Below the pieces are notes generated by a model, which saw nothing but the letters and a program-made list of their open reading frames with translations, was not told where the DNA came from and did not search any database. Shown here in pieces: positions 35,034 to 44,078 of a stretch of 64,000 nt of DNA. This DNA comes from an uncultured Acidimicrobiaceae bacterium (GTDB lineage: Bacteria; Actinomycetota; Acidimicrobiia; Spongiisociales; UBA5794): positions 69,083 through 133,082 of the forward strand of contig CAMYMC010000017.1 of the NCBI GenBank assembly GCA_947259365.1, in the 5' to 3' direction. Both the position numbers and the translations under genes were made by a program. Numbering within the stretch: the first letter of the stretch is position 1; each line of letters begins with the position of its first letter.

Positions 35034-35416
35034 GTGCACCACGACAAGACCCGGAAGCCGTCGTCGAGGCGGTAGGGGTACGCGTCGAGCGAGGATTCGA
35101 ACGACTCATGGGCGGGCTCAGCGCCGACGATGTCTTCGGCTCCGTCACCCACGCCGACCGCGTCGTCGTCACTGCGGCCACGATCGAACGCGCCGGCGGC
35201 TTCGGCTTCGGCGCCGGCGCGGGGACCGACCCTGACGAGGCGGGCGGCGGGGGCGGCGGTGGAGGAGGCGGCGGCACGGCCGCGGCGAGACCCGTCGCCG
35301 TCGTCGAGGTCACGCCCGACGGTGCCGTCGTCCGTCCGGTCCTCGATTACACGAGGATCGGGATCACCGTCGCGCTCGCCGCGCTCGCCGTGTGGCGAAC
35401 CCTCCGCGCCGGCTGA
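35030..35416 (+). CDS. GerW/YtfJ-family protein
   Basis: A 128-residue member of the GerW (YtfJ) family. The N-terminal half (FERLMGGLSADDVFGSVTHADRVVVTAATIERAGGFGFGAGAG) is the family core, followed by a run of eleven glycines and the closing strand RPVAVVEVTPDGAVVRPVLD, with a C-terminal TM helix. GerW is known from Bacillus spore cortex hydrolysis, but homologues are widespread in non-sporulating actinobacteria with unknown role. ATG with GAGGAAGG upstream, overlapping the preceding 88-residue gene by four bases. Confidence 0.78.
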   Translation: MSAPRQDPEAVVEAVGVRVERGFERLMGGLSADDVFGSVTHADRVVVTAATIERAGGFGFGAGAGTDPDEAGGGGGGGGGGGTAAARPVAVVEVTPDGAVVRPVLDYTRIGITVALAALAVWRTLRAG

Positions 35417-35477
35417 TCACCGGTCGGGGGCCGGTGCCGACGCGGTAGCGTTGGCCGAAAGGAGCGAAGGAGCGGAC

Positions 35478-36935
35478 ATGGGCCTGATCCAGGATGTCAT
35501 CGCCACCGGCGCCACCGGTCTCGTCATCGGCGGCGAGCCGCAACCGGCCTCGGACGGGGCAACGATCGACGTCCTCGACCCGTCGACCGGGTCAACGATT
35601 GCAGGGGTGTCGAGCGGCTCGACGGAGGATGCCATCCGGGCCGTCGACGCCGCGGCGGCTGCGGCCGAGGGGTGGGCAGCGAGCACGCCGCGCCAGCGAG
35701 CCGACGTGCTCCAGCGCGCGTTCGAGATCATGATCGAGCGCAAGGACGAGCTCGCCGAGCTCATCGTCCTCGAGATGGGAAAGGCGTTCCCCGAGGCCGT
35801 CGGCGAGATCGCCTACGCCGCCGAGTTCTTCCGCTGGTACTCGGGCGAGGCGGTGCGCAACATCGGGCGGCTCTACGACGCCCCGGCCGGCGACAAGCGC
35901 ATCATCGCCATCCATCAGCCGGTCGGCATCTCCCTCCTCGTGACCCCCTGGAACTTTCCGTCGGCGATGGCGACGAGGAAGATCGGTCCGGCAATCGCCG
36001 CCGGCTGCACGATGGTCCTCAAGCCCGCATCGGACACCCCGCTCAGCGCGCTCGCCATCGGCCGGGTCATGGAGGAGGCGGGCCTGCCCCGGGGCGTCCT
36101 CAACGTCCTCCCGTCGCGGCGCTCGTCGGAGGTCGTCGGCGCGATGCTCGCCGACCCGCGTGTCCGCAAGCTGTCGTTCACGGGGTCGACGGAGGTGGGG
36201 CGCATCCTCCTCAGGCAGGCGGCCGACCAGGTCATCAACTGCTCCATGGAGCTCGGTGGGAACTCACCGTTCCTCGTCTTCGAGGACGCCGACGTCGACG
36301 ACGCGGTCACCGGCGCGATGATCGCCAAGATGCGCAACGGTGGGCAGTCATGCGTCGCCGCCAACCGGTTCATCGTCCACGCTGCGATCGCCGACGAGTT
36401 CTCCGCGGCGTTCAGCGCCGCGATGGCGGGGGTGCACACCGGGCCCGGCATGGAGCCCGGTGTCGAGCTGGGGCCGATGATCAACCGGCAGGCTCAGGAC
36501 GACCTCCATCACCTCGTCGACCTCGCCACCGACGCCGGGGCCACGATCGAGATCGGGGGTGCGCCGCTCCCCCGCCCCGGGTTCTTCTTCCCCCCGACCG
36601 TGCTCAAGGGCGTCGGCGCCAGCGATCCGATCCTCGAGCACGAGATCTTCGGCCCGATCGCCCCCATCATCACCTTCGAGACCGAGGAGGAGGCGATCTC
36701 GATCGCCAACGACACCCACCACGGCCTCGCCGCCTACCTCTACAGCGGGGACCTCGCGAAGAGCTTGCGGGTCGCCGAGGCCCTCGAGTCGGGCATGGTC
36801 GGCGTCAACCGCGGCATCATGTCGGACCCGGCGGCGCCGTTCGGCGGCGTCAAGCAGTCGGGCCTGGGGCGAGAGGGCGCCCACGACGGCATGCTGGAGT
36901 TCCAGGAGACGAAGTACATCGCCGCCGACTGGTGA
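35478..36935 (+). CDS. NAD(P)-dependent aldehyde dehydrogenase (succinate-semialdehyde-type)
   Basis: A 485-residue aldehyde dehydrogenase. The catalytic Cys is in NGGQSCVAANRF, the general-base Glu in MELGGNSPF, and the cofactor loop in FTGSTEVGRIL; TPWNFPSAMATRKIGPAIAAGC is the usual family block. Overall it is most like the GabD/succinate-semialdehyde group, but substrate specificity cannot be set from sequence. ATG preceded by GGAGCGAAGGAG. A TAGCGT hexamer (35446-35451) 26 bases upstream may be its -10. It marks the end of the conserved core before the exopolysaccharide region. Confidence 0.92.
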   Translation: MGLIQDVIATGATGLVIGGEPQPASDGATIDVLDPSTGSTIAGVSSGSTEDAIRAVDAAAAAAEGWAASTPRQRADVLQRAFEIMIERKDELAELIVLEMGKAFPEAVGEIAYAAEFFRWYSGEAVRNIGRLYDAPAGDKRIIAIHQPVGISLLVTPWNFPSAMATRKIGPAIAAGCTMVLKPASDTPLSALAIGRVMEEAGLPRGVLNVLPSRRSSEVVGAMLADPRVRKLSFTGSTEVGRILLRQAADQVINCSMELGGNSPFLVFEDADVDDAVTGAMIAKMRNGGQSCVAANRFIVHAAIADEFSAAFSAAMAGVHTGPGMEPGVELGPMINRQAQDDLHHLVDLATDAGATIEIGGAPLPRPGFFFPPTVLKGVGASDPILEHEIFGPIAPIITFETEEEAISIANDTHHGLAAYLYSGDLAKSLRVAEALESGMVGVNRGIMSDPAAPFGGVKQSGLGREGAHDGMLEFQETKYIAADW

Positions 36936-36956
36936 GGCGGGGTGGTTCCCTCGACG

Positions 36957-38510
36957 TCAGTAGATGCTGGGGCCGAGGTTGGCGCTCCAGTCGTTGTCGT
37001 CCCAGCCGGCGATGACGCCGCAGTTGCCGCCATCCCATACACCACCTGTCCCACCGGATGCCGAAGTCCAGTCGACCTGGTTGCCGCGCACCTCGATCGA
37101 GCCGCATTGAGTCGGGTACTGATTCCACGTGTAGATCCATTCGACCACGGATGCGAACTCGAATAGACCCTGTTCGACAACACCCGGATATCAGTGCCAC
37201 TCGCCACCCCGATCCCAACCTGACCCGGATCAACCAACACGTTGTCCTGAATCACTTGATACGAGCCCCCACCATCACCCGCCATGATCCCCGACCCCGA
37301 GGACGAAGGACCACCATTCCGCAACCGATTCCCCACCACCTGGAGCGGATCCCCCGGCGTTCCATGAGACCGCCACAGATTGATGAAATCCTCAGCATTG
37401 CTCGCACCCAACGCGTTCCCACCCACGTTGTACCGAATCCGATTCCCCCCACCCGTCACCTTGTCGAACTGAACGAAGTTCCGACCCGCATTGGTGAACC
37501 TGTTGTTCTCAATCCGAATCGACTCCGAAACGACAACCAGCACACCATTCTTCGTCTCTGCGATCTCGTTGTTCGACACCTCTAATCCCACCACCTCGAC
37601 CGCAGCCACCGCGTCATCCCCACACGGCCCGATCCGATTCCCCGTGATCGTGATATTCGAAGAATCCTGGACCCGGACACACTCACCATCCAGATTCGAA
37701 ATCGCCAACCCCGAAATCACCACATCACTCTCACCGCTCACCACCACCGGACCCGACTCCACAAACCCACCCCGGCACCGTCGTCGCAGGCGGCACCGTC
37801 GTCGCAGGCGGCACCGTCGTCGCAGGCGGCACCGTCGTCGCAGGCGGCACCGTCGACGCAGGCGGCACCGTCGACGCAGGCGGCACCGTCGTCGTCGACG
37901 AAGAAGGCACAATCGATGCTGAGTCTGCCGCCGGCTCGCTGGCCAGAGCGAGGGGTGAGCCGTCTAAGGACTCGGCGAGCCCTACCCTCCTACGTGCCTG
38001 TGTTTCGGTATCGAGTTCATGGGGCGCGACGGTGCGGAATGTCGCGACCGTCACCCCAACCGAGCCATCGTCGTAGACCAGGTTCGCAACAAGCGTCTGG
38101 CGTCCCAGCCTGAGAATCGACAGGTCCAGCGGCGTCGCATTCCCTGCCGCGTCAGTGGTCAAGTAGAACGGGGGCTCCGCTGAAGTGAAGTGGATACCGG
38201 CGTCGGCAACCGTGTACTCGACGGCTGTGACGCCGGAGACATCGAGGAAGATGACCACCTCACCCGTCAATACGGCCCCTTCGAGCGTTCGCGCCCCTGA
38301 CCCATCCGCGTGAAGACTGACCACCAGCCGAGGCTCGGTCGTCGCCGACGCCGCCGAAACGACCGAAGGACCCGCCACGACAACAGCGAGCGCCAGCATC
38401 AGCCACACCCTCCGGATGCTCGCGAGCCGCGCCAAGCGGCTTCGCGGACGGTTCGCGGCCACGGGTGTCTGCGCGTGGGACTCCAACGCTGCCCATACGC
38501 TCTGCGACAT
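36957..38510 (-). pseudogene. Secreted beta-helix surface protein, broken by two frameshifts
   Basis: A gene of 518 codons if uninterrupted. From the ATG at 38510 (GAAGGGG upstream) it reads a signal peptide (VWLMLALAVVVAGPSVVSAAS), a beta domain, and a TVPPAT/TVPPAS repeat, then meets a stop at 37731. The parallel beta-helix part (VVISGLAISNLDGECVRV, ITGNRIGPCGDDAV, NNRFTNAGRNFVQF) is in a second frame from about 37773 to 37160. The last 60 residues (EWIYTWNQYPTQCGSIEVRG ... WDGGNCG ... GPSIY) return to the first frame. Removing one G from the GGGG run near 37770 and adding one base near 37157 restores a single protein. Whether these are real mutations or sequence errors cannot be decided here. 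Confidence 0.75.
37774..37881 (-). repeat. Six tandem 18-bp repeats encoding TVPPA(T/S)
   Basis: Plus-strand unit GGCACCGTCGTCGCAGGC, four perfect copies followed by two with GTCGAC in place of GTCGTC. Each unit encodes six residues in frame, a Thr/Pro-rich spacer typical of cell-wall or secreted actinobacterial proteins. The unit length keeps frame, so copy-number change alone would not cause the frameshift found next to it. Confidence 0.95.
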
Positions 38511-38582
38511 ACGGCGATTCCCCTTCGATCCACCTCAGTCGATGCCAACGTTTATCGACCCACGGGCGGAAACCTTGAGTGG

Positions 38583-38606
38583 TTGCATTCACTACTATGA
38601 GTGCAA
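38583..38606. promoter_or_regulatory. Inverted repeat in the 38.5-38.8 kb spacer
   Basis: TTGCATTCA and TGAGTGCAA flank a six-base centre (8 of 9 positions complementary). It lies about 73 bases upstream of the broken beta-helix gene, inside a 279-base spacer in which I see no gene. Similar TTGCA(C/T)T words occur at 50821 and twice near 51617. A possible operator; no regulator is known. Confidence 0.35.
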
Positions 38607-38789
38607 GCGACGCCAGCGGTGGTCCGGCGAACTGTGGGGCAACTGAGCGCTGTGGTCAACTTCGATTCGCCGCGATCGGCCCAATATCGGTCAGATCGCT
38701 CCTACGGCCGCCGCACGGGGCCCGGGAGTGGAGCAGTGACCGGTCTCGGCCCTGTCCGCTAGCTACGACCGAGGCCTCGGCCCGATCGT

Positions 38790-39809
38790 TCAGCCTGAAA
38801 TCGAGGCGCGGACCTTCGGGTCGAGATGAAAAGCGATCGCGTCGCGGAACGTCGTGCGAAGATCCCGCTTCGGCTCCCAGCCGAGCGCGCTGAGTTTGGA
38901 GATGTCCGGGGCAACGCGATCCATGTCCTCGTAGCCGGATCCGTAGAACTCCTCACCGGAGATGACTCGCAGCTCGTTGTCGGCTTCTTTGCCCGTCAGC
39001 TCCCGATAGATGTCCTTCATGAGAGCTGCCAGATCGAAGATCGATATGTCGGTCTCGGGATTCCCGATGTTGAAGATCTCGTTCTTTGCTTCCGGTGATT
39101 CGAGGAGGATGGTGAAAGCCTCATTGCAGTCCTGGATGTGGGTAAACGCCCGGTGCTGCTCACCGCCATCGACGAGGTACATCGGTCCTCCCGTCAGCAG
39201 AGCGGACATGAAGTGGGCGAATACCCGGGGCCCACCGGTCGCGCCGGCCGGCACGAGATAGTCGAAGCGAGGCCCGACGAAGTTGAACGGCCTGACGATC
39301 GTATGGACAAGATCCCCGCGCAGGCCGTGAGCGTGGATGATTCTCTCGAGCAACTGCTTCGAACACGCGTAGATCCAACGCTGCTTGCTGATCGGACCCA
39401 GGATGAGGTCGGACGCATCCTCGACATACGCATCCCCTGCGGGCTTCCCATACACCTCGGACGTCGAGTACTGGAACAGCCTCTTGCCGTGGGCGACGCA
39501 AAGGTCGACGATCTTCAGGTTCTGGAGGAAGTTGAGTTCGAAAACGTCCAGCGGCGTATCGACGTAGATGCTCGGGTTCGCATACGCTACGAGGTCGACG
39601 ACAACGTCGGAATCCCTGACGAGTTCCTCTACCAGCCGATCCGACTTGCGCACGTCACCCTTCACGAAGGTGAAGTTCGGGCCTTCGATGCCCTCGAGTT
39701 TGTCGTCCGCAATGTCCATTCCAACAACGGTGTGCGTCCGATCGGCGATGAGGTGATCGACCAGATTCGAGCCGATGAACCCCCCGGCCCCGAAGATGAC
39801 GAGCTTCAC
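38790..39809 (-). CDS. UDP-glucuronate decarboxylase-like NAD-dependent epimerase (ArnA C-terminal type)
   Basis: A 339-residue extended SDR with GAGGFIGSNL (NAD loop) and the catalytic SDR pair, present as the Ser-containing QYSTSEVYGKP and the Tyr/Lys motif IYACSKQLLERI. RPFNFVGPRFDYL, ILGPISKQRWIYA and EEFYGSGYEDMDRV match the dehydrogenase/decarboxylase domain of ArnA. ArnA converts UDP-glucuronate to UDP-4-keto-pentose; related enzymes give UDP-xylose. No formyltransferase domain is attached. With UDP-glucose dehydrogenase 7.5 kb away this supplies a UDP-pentose precursor for the polysaccharide. GTG start with GGAGG upstream and a TTGCGC-N16-TATACT promoter. Confidence 0.85.
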   Translation of the reverse strand: MKLVIFGAGGFIGSNLVDHLIADRTHTVVGMDIADDKLEGIEGPNFTFVKGDVRKSDRLVEELVRDSDVVVDLVAYANPSIYVDTPLDVFELNFLQNLKIVDLCVAHGKRLFQYSTSEVYGKPAGDAYVEDASDLILGPISKQRWIYACSKQLLERIIHAHGLRGDLVHTIVRPFNFVGPRFDYLVPAGATGGPRVFAHFMSALLTGGPMYLVDGGEQHRAFTHIQDCNEAFTILLESPEAKNEIFNIGNPETDISIFDLAALMKDIYRELTGKEADNELRVISGEEFYGSGYEDMDRVAPDISKLSALGWEPKRDLRTTFRDAIAFHLDPKVRASISG

Positions 39810-40152
39810 TTGTTCCTACCTCCAGTCGGTGTCACGGCGGGTGGATCAACGCCGCGACCACTGCGGGTCGGCTGCTTACGACACGCCGACGAGCTGGCAA
39901 TCCGGCCACTGGCAGTATATGAACCCCGTGTTGGAGCGCAAGGGCGGCATTTCGGCCACCTGACAGGACTAGTCCGTCCGGCCGAGCCCCCCGGTGAGAG
40001 AGCCGACGCAGTTGACCGGACGGCACCAAAGCCGTGGCCCAAACCAGGCCACTCACCGGTTTCGAACACACACCTCAACGTCTATCGTGCGCGCGCTGAG
40101 CGGGCCACGGACCGCATGCGAACGGTAGGTACGATTTCGCGGAGGTTGTCTC
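39810..40152. other. Divergent intergenic region, epimerase / PIG-L gene
   Basis: A 343-base spacer with no reading frame that resembles a protein. It carries the minus-strand promoter listed separately, and on the plus strand a TACGAT hexamer at 40130-40135, 18 bases before the PIG-L gene start, that could be its -10. Nothing else seen. Confidence 0.6.
39914..39941 (-). promoter_or_regulatory. Sigma-A-type promoter for the ArnA-like gene
   Basis: Minus strand TTGCGC (39936-39941), 16-base spacer, TATACT (39914-39919). The -10 is close to consensus and the spacing right. The implied leader is about 100 bases. Confidence 0.45.
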
Positions 40153-42663
40153 TTGTCACGGGCCATACTGCGTACAACGTCGCGGAGAGTTGCGCTCCTC
40201 GTGACGGTCCTCTTCATGCTCTCATCGAGCACCGTCGGCGGGCCCACTCGCCCCGAAGCGAGCGCCGCCCCGGGTTCGATCCTGGTTGTGTCGCCACATC
40301 CTGACGACGACTTGCTCGCCGCGGCGGGGATCATATCTGCTGCGATCACGAACGGAGACACAGCAACGACTGTCTACCTGACGAATGGTGACTTCGATAG
40401 CGTCGCCACCGGCCTCATCCGCCAGAACGAGGCTGTCACGGCGCAAGTCACTCACCTGGGCGCAGCCGAGAACGACCTGATCTTCCTGGGTTACCCGGAC
40501 GGTTCGCTCTTTGAGATCATCAGCAACTACCCGGACGCGTCGGATGTGTTCACCGCACCGAACGGTCAGTCGATGACGTACGGAACGCGAGGGCTCGGGG
40601 GCAAGGATTACCACTCTCACGCTTTCGGCTCTCCTGCCGACTACAACATGGCGAACATCATTCAGGACCTCACGTCGATCCTCCAGACGTACCGTCCGAC
40701 CGATATCTACGGGTTGAGTGAGTTCGACCTGCACGGCGACCACTCGACTGCGTACTACCTCTTGAATCTCGCGCTCGCTGACGCGATCGCTGCGGACCCC
40801 ACATACTCACCCGTCGTGCACACGACCATCGTCTGGTCGTCGGGTCCAGGCTCCTGGCCGGAGCCTGCTGACCCGAGCGCGATTCACGTCCCGATCCCTG
40901 GTCTCGACGACACAGATCTGTTGTGGGGGGATCGCCAGAGCATCATCGTTCCAGTTTCGATGCAGGCCACCAACCTGAGTGTGAACCCCAAGTGGCTCGC
41001 TATCGATGGGCACGCGAGCCAAGGCGGTGCCGGGGGGTTCCTCGGCAAGTTCGTCCACAAGGATGAGATCTTCTGGGCCGAGGCACCATCGATCAGCAAC
41101 CAGCGGCCCTTCGCAATCGCCGGGCCCAATCAGACGCTCGGAGTTGGTATGCCCGTCGAGCTCGACGGGACCGGGAGCTTCGACCTCGACGGCGACCCGT
41201 TGACCTACTCATGGACACAAACGGGGGGTCCGACGGTGACCCTGTCCGACGCGACGTCCGCTGCGCCCACCTTCACCGCACCCGTCACCGGGACGACCTT
41301 GACCTTCGATCTCGTCGTCAACGACGGTACCGAGACGAGCCAGGCGTCTTCGACCACAGTGACCATCGACGACTCGAACATCGCGGGATTGGCCACCGCC
41401 TCAGCCAACAGCGAAGCAACCGGACAGGAGGCTTCGAAGGCGATCGACGGGATCGCCGACGGGTGGCCCACCGGTCCCACCAATGAGTGGTCCACGGTCG
41501 GCGGCGGCGTCGGTAGCTGGCTTGAGTTGAACTGGGCCAGCCCTGTCACCATCGATCAGCTGACGCTGTACGACCGGCCGAATCTGAGCGACCACATGAC
41601 GGCCGCCGAAATACAGTTCAACGACGGCTCGACCGTTGCCGTCGGGTCGCTCGTCAACGACGGCAGCCCAACGACGGTGCCGGTGCCGACCAAGACGATC
41701 ACGAGCCTCCGGGTCACCGTCACCGCAGTTGCCGGCTCGACATCGAGCATCGGTCTCGCCGAAATCGGAGTGCGGAGTGCTCCGAATACGGCGCCGACGG
41801 TCGCCATCACGAGTCCTCCCGACGGGACTGTCGTCGACCAAGGGGACGCCGTGACGCTTGTCGGGACCGCATCCGACGTCGAGGACGGCGACCTCACGGC
41901 TTCGATCTCCTGGACGTCAGACGTCGACGGACCGCTCGGCACGGGTGCCTCGATCACACCTGTGCTCAGCTCTGGAGCGCATACGGTCACGGCGTCCGCA
42001 ACCGATGCTGGTGGCATGCCTGGCTCCGACATCCTCTCGCTTCGCGTGAATATGGCTCCGGCTGCGACGTACGCGGCATCCTGTGTGGAGTTGGAATGTC
42101 TCTTTACGGATTCCAGCACGGACGTCGACGGCTCCGTCGTCTCCTGGAGCTGGGACCTCGGGGACGGAAACGCGTCATCGGCAGCCGGACCGCTCGTGCA
42201 CACCTATGCGTCGGGTGGGACCTATGCCATAACGCTCACCGTGACGGATAGCGACGGCGCGGTGGACACTGCTGCGAAGAACGTGACGGTTGAGTCGTCC
42301 GGGGGGGGTGGCCCATCGTTCATTGACACCGCGACTTCGGCGTTCATAGATGACATCGAGTGGCTGGCGGCGGAAGGCATCACCCGTGGGTGCAACCCAC
42401 CCAAGAACGATCGATTCTGCCCTGACGATCCCGTGACCAGAGGCCAGATGGCCGCGTTCCTCGTTCGTGCGTTGGGCCTCACAGACGGCCTGAGCGACCC
42501 GTTCGTCGACGACAACGGATCGATCTTCGAGGCGGACATCGAGCGACTCGCCGCGGCCGGCATCACCCGTGGGTGCAACCCACCCAAGAACGATCGATTC
42601 TGCCCTGACGATCCCGTGACCAGAGGCCAGATGGCCGCGTTCCTGCACAGAGGCCTTGGCTAG
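40153..42663 (+). CDS. Secreted PIG-L deacetylase with F5/8C, PKD and S-layer-homology domains
   Basis: An 836-residue multidomain exported protein. Signal peptide at 1-39 (cut near AAP). PIG-L/LmbE de-N-acetylase at about 43-315, with metal ligands in VVSPHPDDDLL (49-53) and FDLHGDHSTAYY (194-197). A PKD/Ig-like domain at 318-407, F5/8-type C carbohydrate-binding domain at about 412-541, an Ig-like domain at 545-633 and a second PKD at 635-715 follow. A Ser-Gly linker leads to two SLH repeats (722-775 and 782-836) that anchor to cell-wall polymer. It would remove N-acetyl groups from a surface glycan while bound to the envelope. TTG start seven bases after GGAGG. The SLH repeats are almost identical. 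Confidence 0.88.
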   Translation: MSRAILRTTSRRVALLVTVLFMLSSSTVGGPTRPEASAAPGSILVVSPHPDDDLLAAAGIISAAITNGDTATTVYLTNGDFDSVATGLIRQNEAVTAQVTHLGAAENDLIFLGYPDGSLFEIISNYPDASDVFTAPNGQSMTYGTRGLGGKDYHSHAFGSPADYNMANIIQDLTSILQTYRPTDIYGLSEFDLHGDHSTAYYLLNLALADAIAADPTYSPVVHTTIVWSSGPGSWPEPADPSAIHVPIPGLDDTDLLWGDRQSIIVPVSMQATNLSVNPKWLAIDGHASQGGAGGFLGKFVHKDEIFWAEAPSISNQRPFAIAGPNQTLGVGMPVELDGTGSFDLDGDPLTYSWTQTGGPTVTLSDATSAAPTFTAPVTGTTLTFDLVVNDGTETSQASSTTVTIDDSNIAGLATASANSEATGQEASKAIDGIADGWPTGPTNEWSTVGGGVGSWLELNWASPVTIDQLTLYDRPNLSDHMTAAEIQFNDGSTVAVGSLVNDGSPTTVPVPTKTITSLRVTVTAVAGSTSSIGLAEIGVRSAPNTAPTVAITSPPDGTVVDQGDAVTLVGTASDVEDGDLTASISWTSDVDGPLGTGASITPVLSSGAHTVTASATDAGGMPGSDILSLRVNMAPAATYAASCVELECLFTDSSTDVDGSVVSWSWDLGDGNASSAAGPLVHTYASGGTYAITLTVTDSDGAVDTAAKNVTVESSGGGGPSFIDTATSAFIDDIEWLAAEGITRGCNPPKNDRFCPDDPVTRGQMAAFLVRALGLTDGLSDPFVDDNGSIFEADIERLAAAGITRGCNPPKNDRFCPDDPVTRGQMAAFLHRGLG
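42376..42644 (+). repeat. 86-bp identical direct repeats in the two SLH domains
   Basis: Positions 42376-42461 and 42559-42644 are identical over 86 bases (183-base period), beginning GGCATCACCCGTGGG and ending GCCGCGTTCCT. They encode the same GITRGCNPPKNDRFCPDD...GQMAAFL block. Identity at silent positions points to recent duplication or gene conversion. Confidence 0.97.
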
Positions 42664-42808
42664 CACAGGTCGGCGCCGACGGCAATGGAGCCGGCGGACG
42701 GCACCCGATACGCTGGTCCGATCGCAGAACCTGGGCGCGCTCGCGGCCGGGAATGCTGCCTGGCGCCGAGGGCCGCGAGCGGGGCCGCGTTTCGAAAGGG
42801 AGTCAGTG

Positions 42809-43987
42809 ATGGGAGAAGGCGGCATTGCCCCGCTGTTCCTCGCATCGATCCTCAGGCCTGTCGGGACGACCGGTGTCCAGACCCACGCAAACGAGACGGT
42901 CCTGTATCTGCGGAGTGTCGATCAGCCCACAGAGCTCGTAACGCCGTACTCCGATCCATCGTGGTTGCGGACGCCGACGTTCGGGCTTCGGCGCGTCATC
43001 GACCTGTTCCACCGCCCCTCTGGCGTTCGATGGTACCGCCACTGGCATGGCGTCTTCCTCGAGGGCGCGTTGCGAGCCCGTCTGCACAACCTCGGGCCGG
43101 CGGTGGTCTACGCGCAATCTCCCGAGGCGGCGCAGGCGGCGTTGGGTGCTAGACACGCCGGCCAGGCCGTGGTGATGGCCGCCCACTCAGGTGAGTCGCT
43201 TGCGCCCGGGTGGATTCGTAGCGGGCATCTCCGGCCCGGTGACTCCGCCGATCGGGTGATCCGTCGCCAGGAGCAATCGATCATCTCGCAGCTCGATGGA
43301 TTGGTCTACGTCTCGGATTTCGTCCGGCGCCGCATGGAGACGTCGTACCCGGCCGCCACGAGGGTTCCGAGCGCAGTGATCCCAGGGTTTGCCGACATCC
43401 CACCGCCGCCGCCCAACCCGCAAGACCCGATACGCGATCTGATCACCATCGGATGGATGGACGACAACAAGAACCACCGCTTCCTCATCGATGTCGTCGC
43501 CCGGGCCCGGACGTCGGGCCGTGATGTAACGCTCACCGTCGTGGGCGGAGGACCGGACCACGCCCGTCTCCTCGGACATGCTCGCGAGCTTGGAGTGGAT
43601 GATCTGCTCGAGTTCACGGGGCGCGTAGAGAACGCCGCGAATCTCATCCCCCTGCACAGTCTCTACGTCCACGCCGCACGCGTGGAAAGCCTGGGAATCG
43701 CTCTCGTCGAAGCGCTCGGCCACGCCCGCCCGATCCTGGCCCCTGCCGTTGGCGGAATACCTGAGATCTTCACCGACGGGATCGAAGGACTCGTGTGGAA
43801 GACGGACGATGTTGCTGGTGCCACACAGCTCATGTTGACGTTGCTCGGCGATCATGAACGACGGTCGCTCATGGGGTTTGCAGCTCGCGAGACGTTCGAG
43901 CGGCGATTCGCGAAAGCCGTGGTCGCTCCGAGGCTCACGACCTTTCTTCTCGAGGCCTCGGCGAGGCGAGGACGGCAAGCCGGTTGA
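42809..43987 (+). CDS. Glycosyltransferase family 4
   Basis: A 392-residue GT-B glycosyltransferase. The N-terminal acceptor domain contains ILRPVGTTGVQTHANETVLYL; the donor domain has TIGWMDDNKNHRFLIDVVARA, VVGGGPDHARLLGHARELGV and the GT4 EX7E-like ARVESLGIALVEALGHARPILAP. The start is the ATG six bases after a GGGAG. It probably adds one sugar of the polysaccharide repeat on the cytoplasmic face. The exact sugar is unknown. Second gene of a plus-strand group (PIG-L, GT, GT, GMC). Confidence 0.85.
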   Translation: MGEGGIAPLFLASILRPVGTTGVQTHANETVLYLRSVDQPTELVTPYSDPSWLRTPTFGLRRVIDLFHRPSGVRWYRHWHGVFLEGALRARLHNLGPAVVYAQSPEAAQAALGARHAGQAVVMAAHSGESLAPGWIRSGHLRPGDSADRVIRRQEQSIISQLDGLVYVSDFVRRRMETSYPAATRVPSAVIPGFADIPPPPPNPQDPIRDLITIGWMDDNKNHRFLIDVVARARTSGRDVTLTVVGGGPDHARLLGHARELGVDDLLEFTGRVENAANLIPLHSLYVHAARVESLGIALVEALGHARPILAPAVGGIPEIFTDGIEGLVWKTDDVAGATQLMLTLLGDHERRSLMGFAARETFERRFAKAVVAPRLTTFLLEASARRGRQAG

Positions 43988-44078
43988 ACGGGTCAAACCC
44001 CGAAGGGCGGGAGCCGCCGGTTACCCGAAACAAGCCACAACGGCTCGTCTCTCGGGTACCACATCTCAGGGCAATGCA

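Noticed and set aside
37774-37881. CRISPR or integron-like repeats
   Set aside because: In-frame 18-bp coding repeats (TVPPAT) without spacers.
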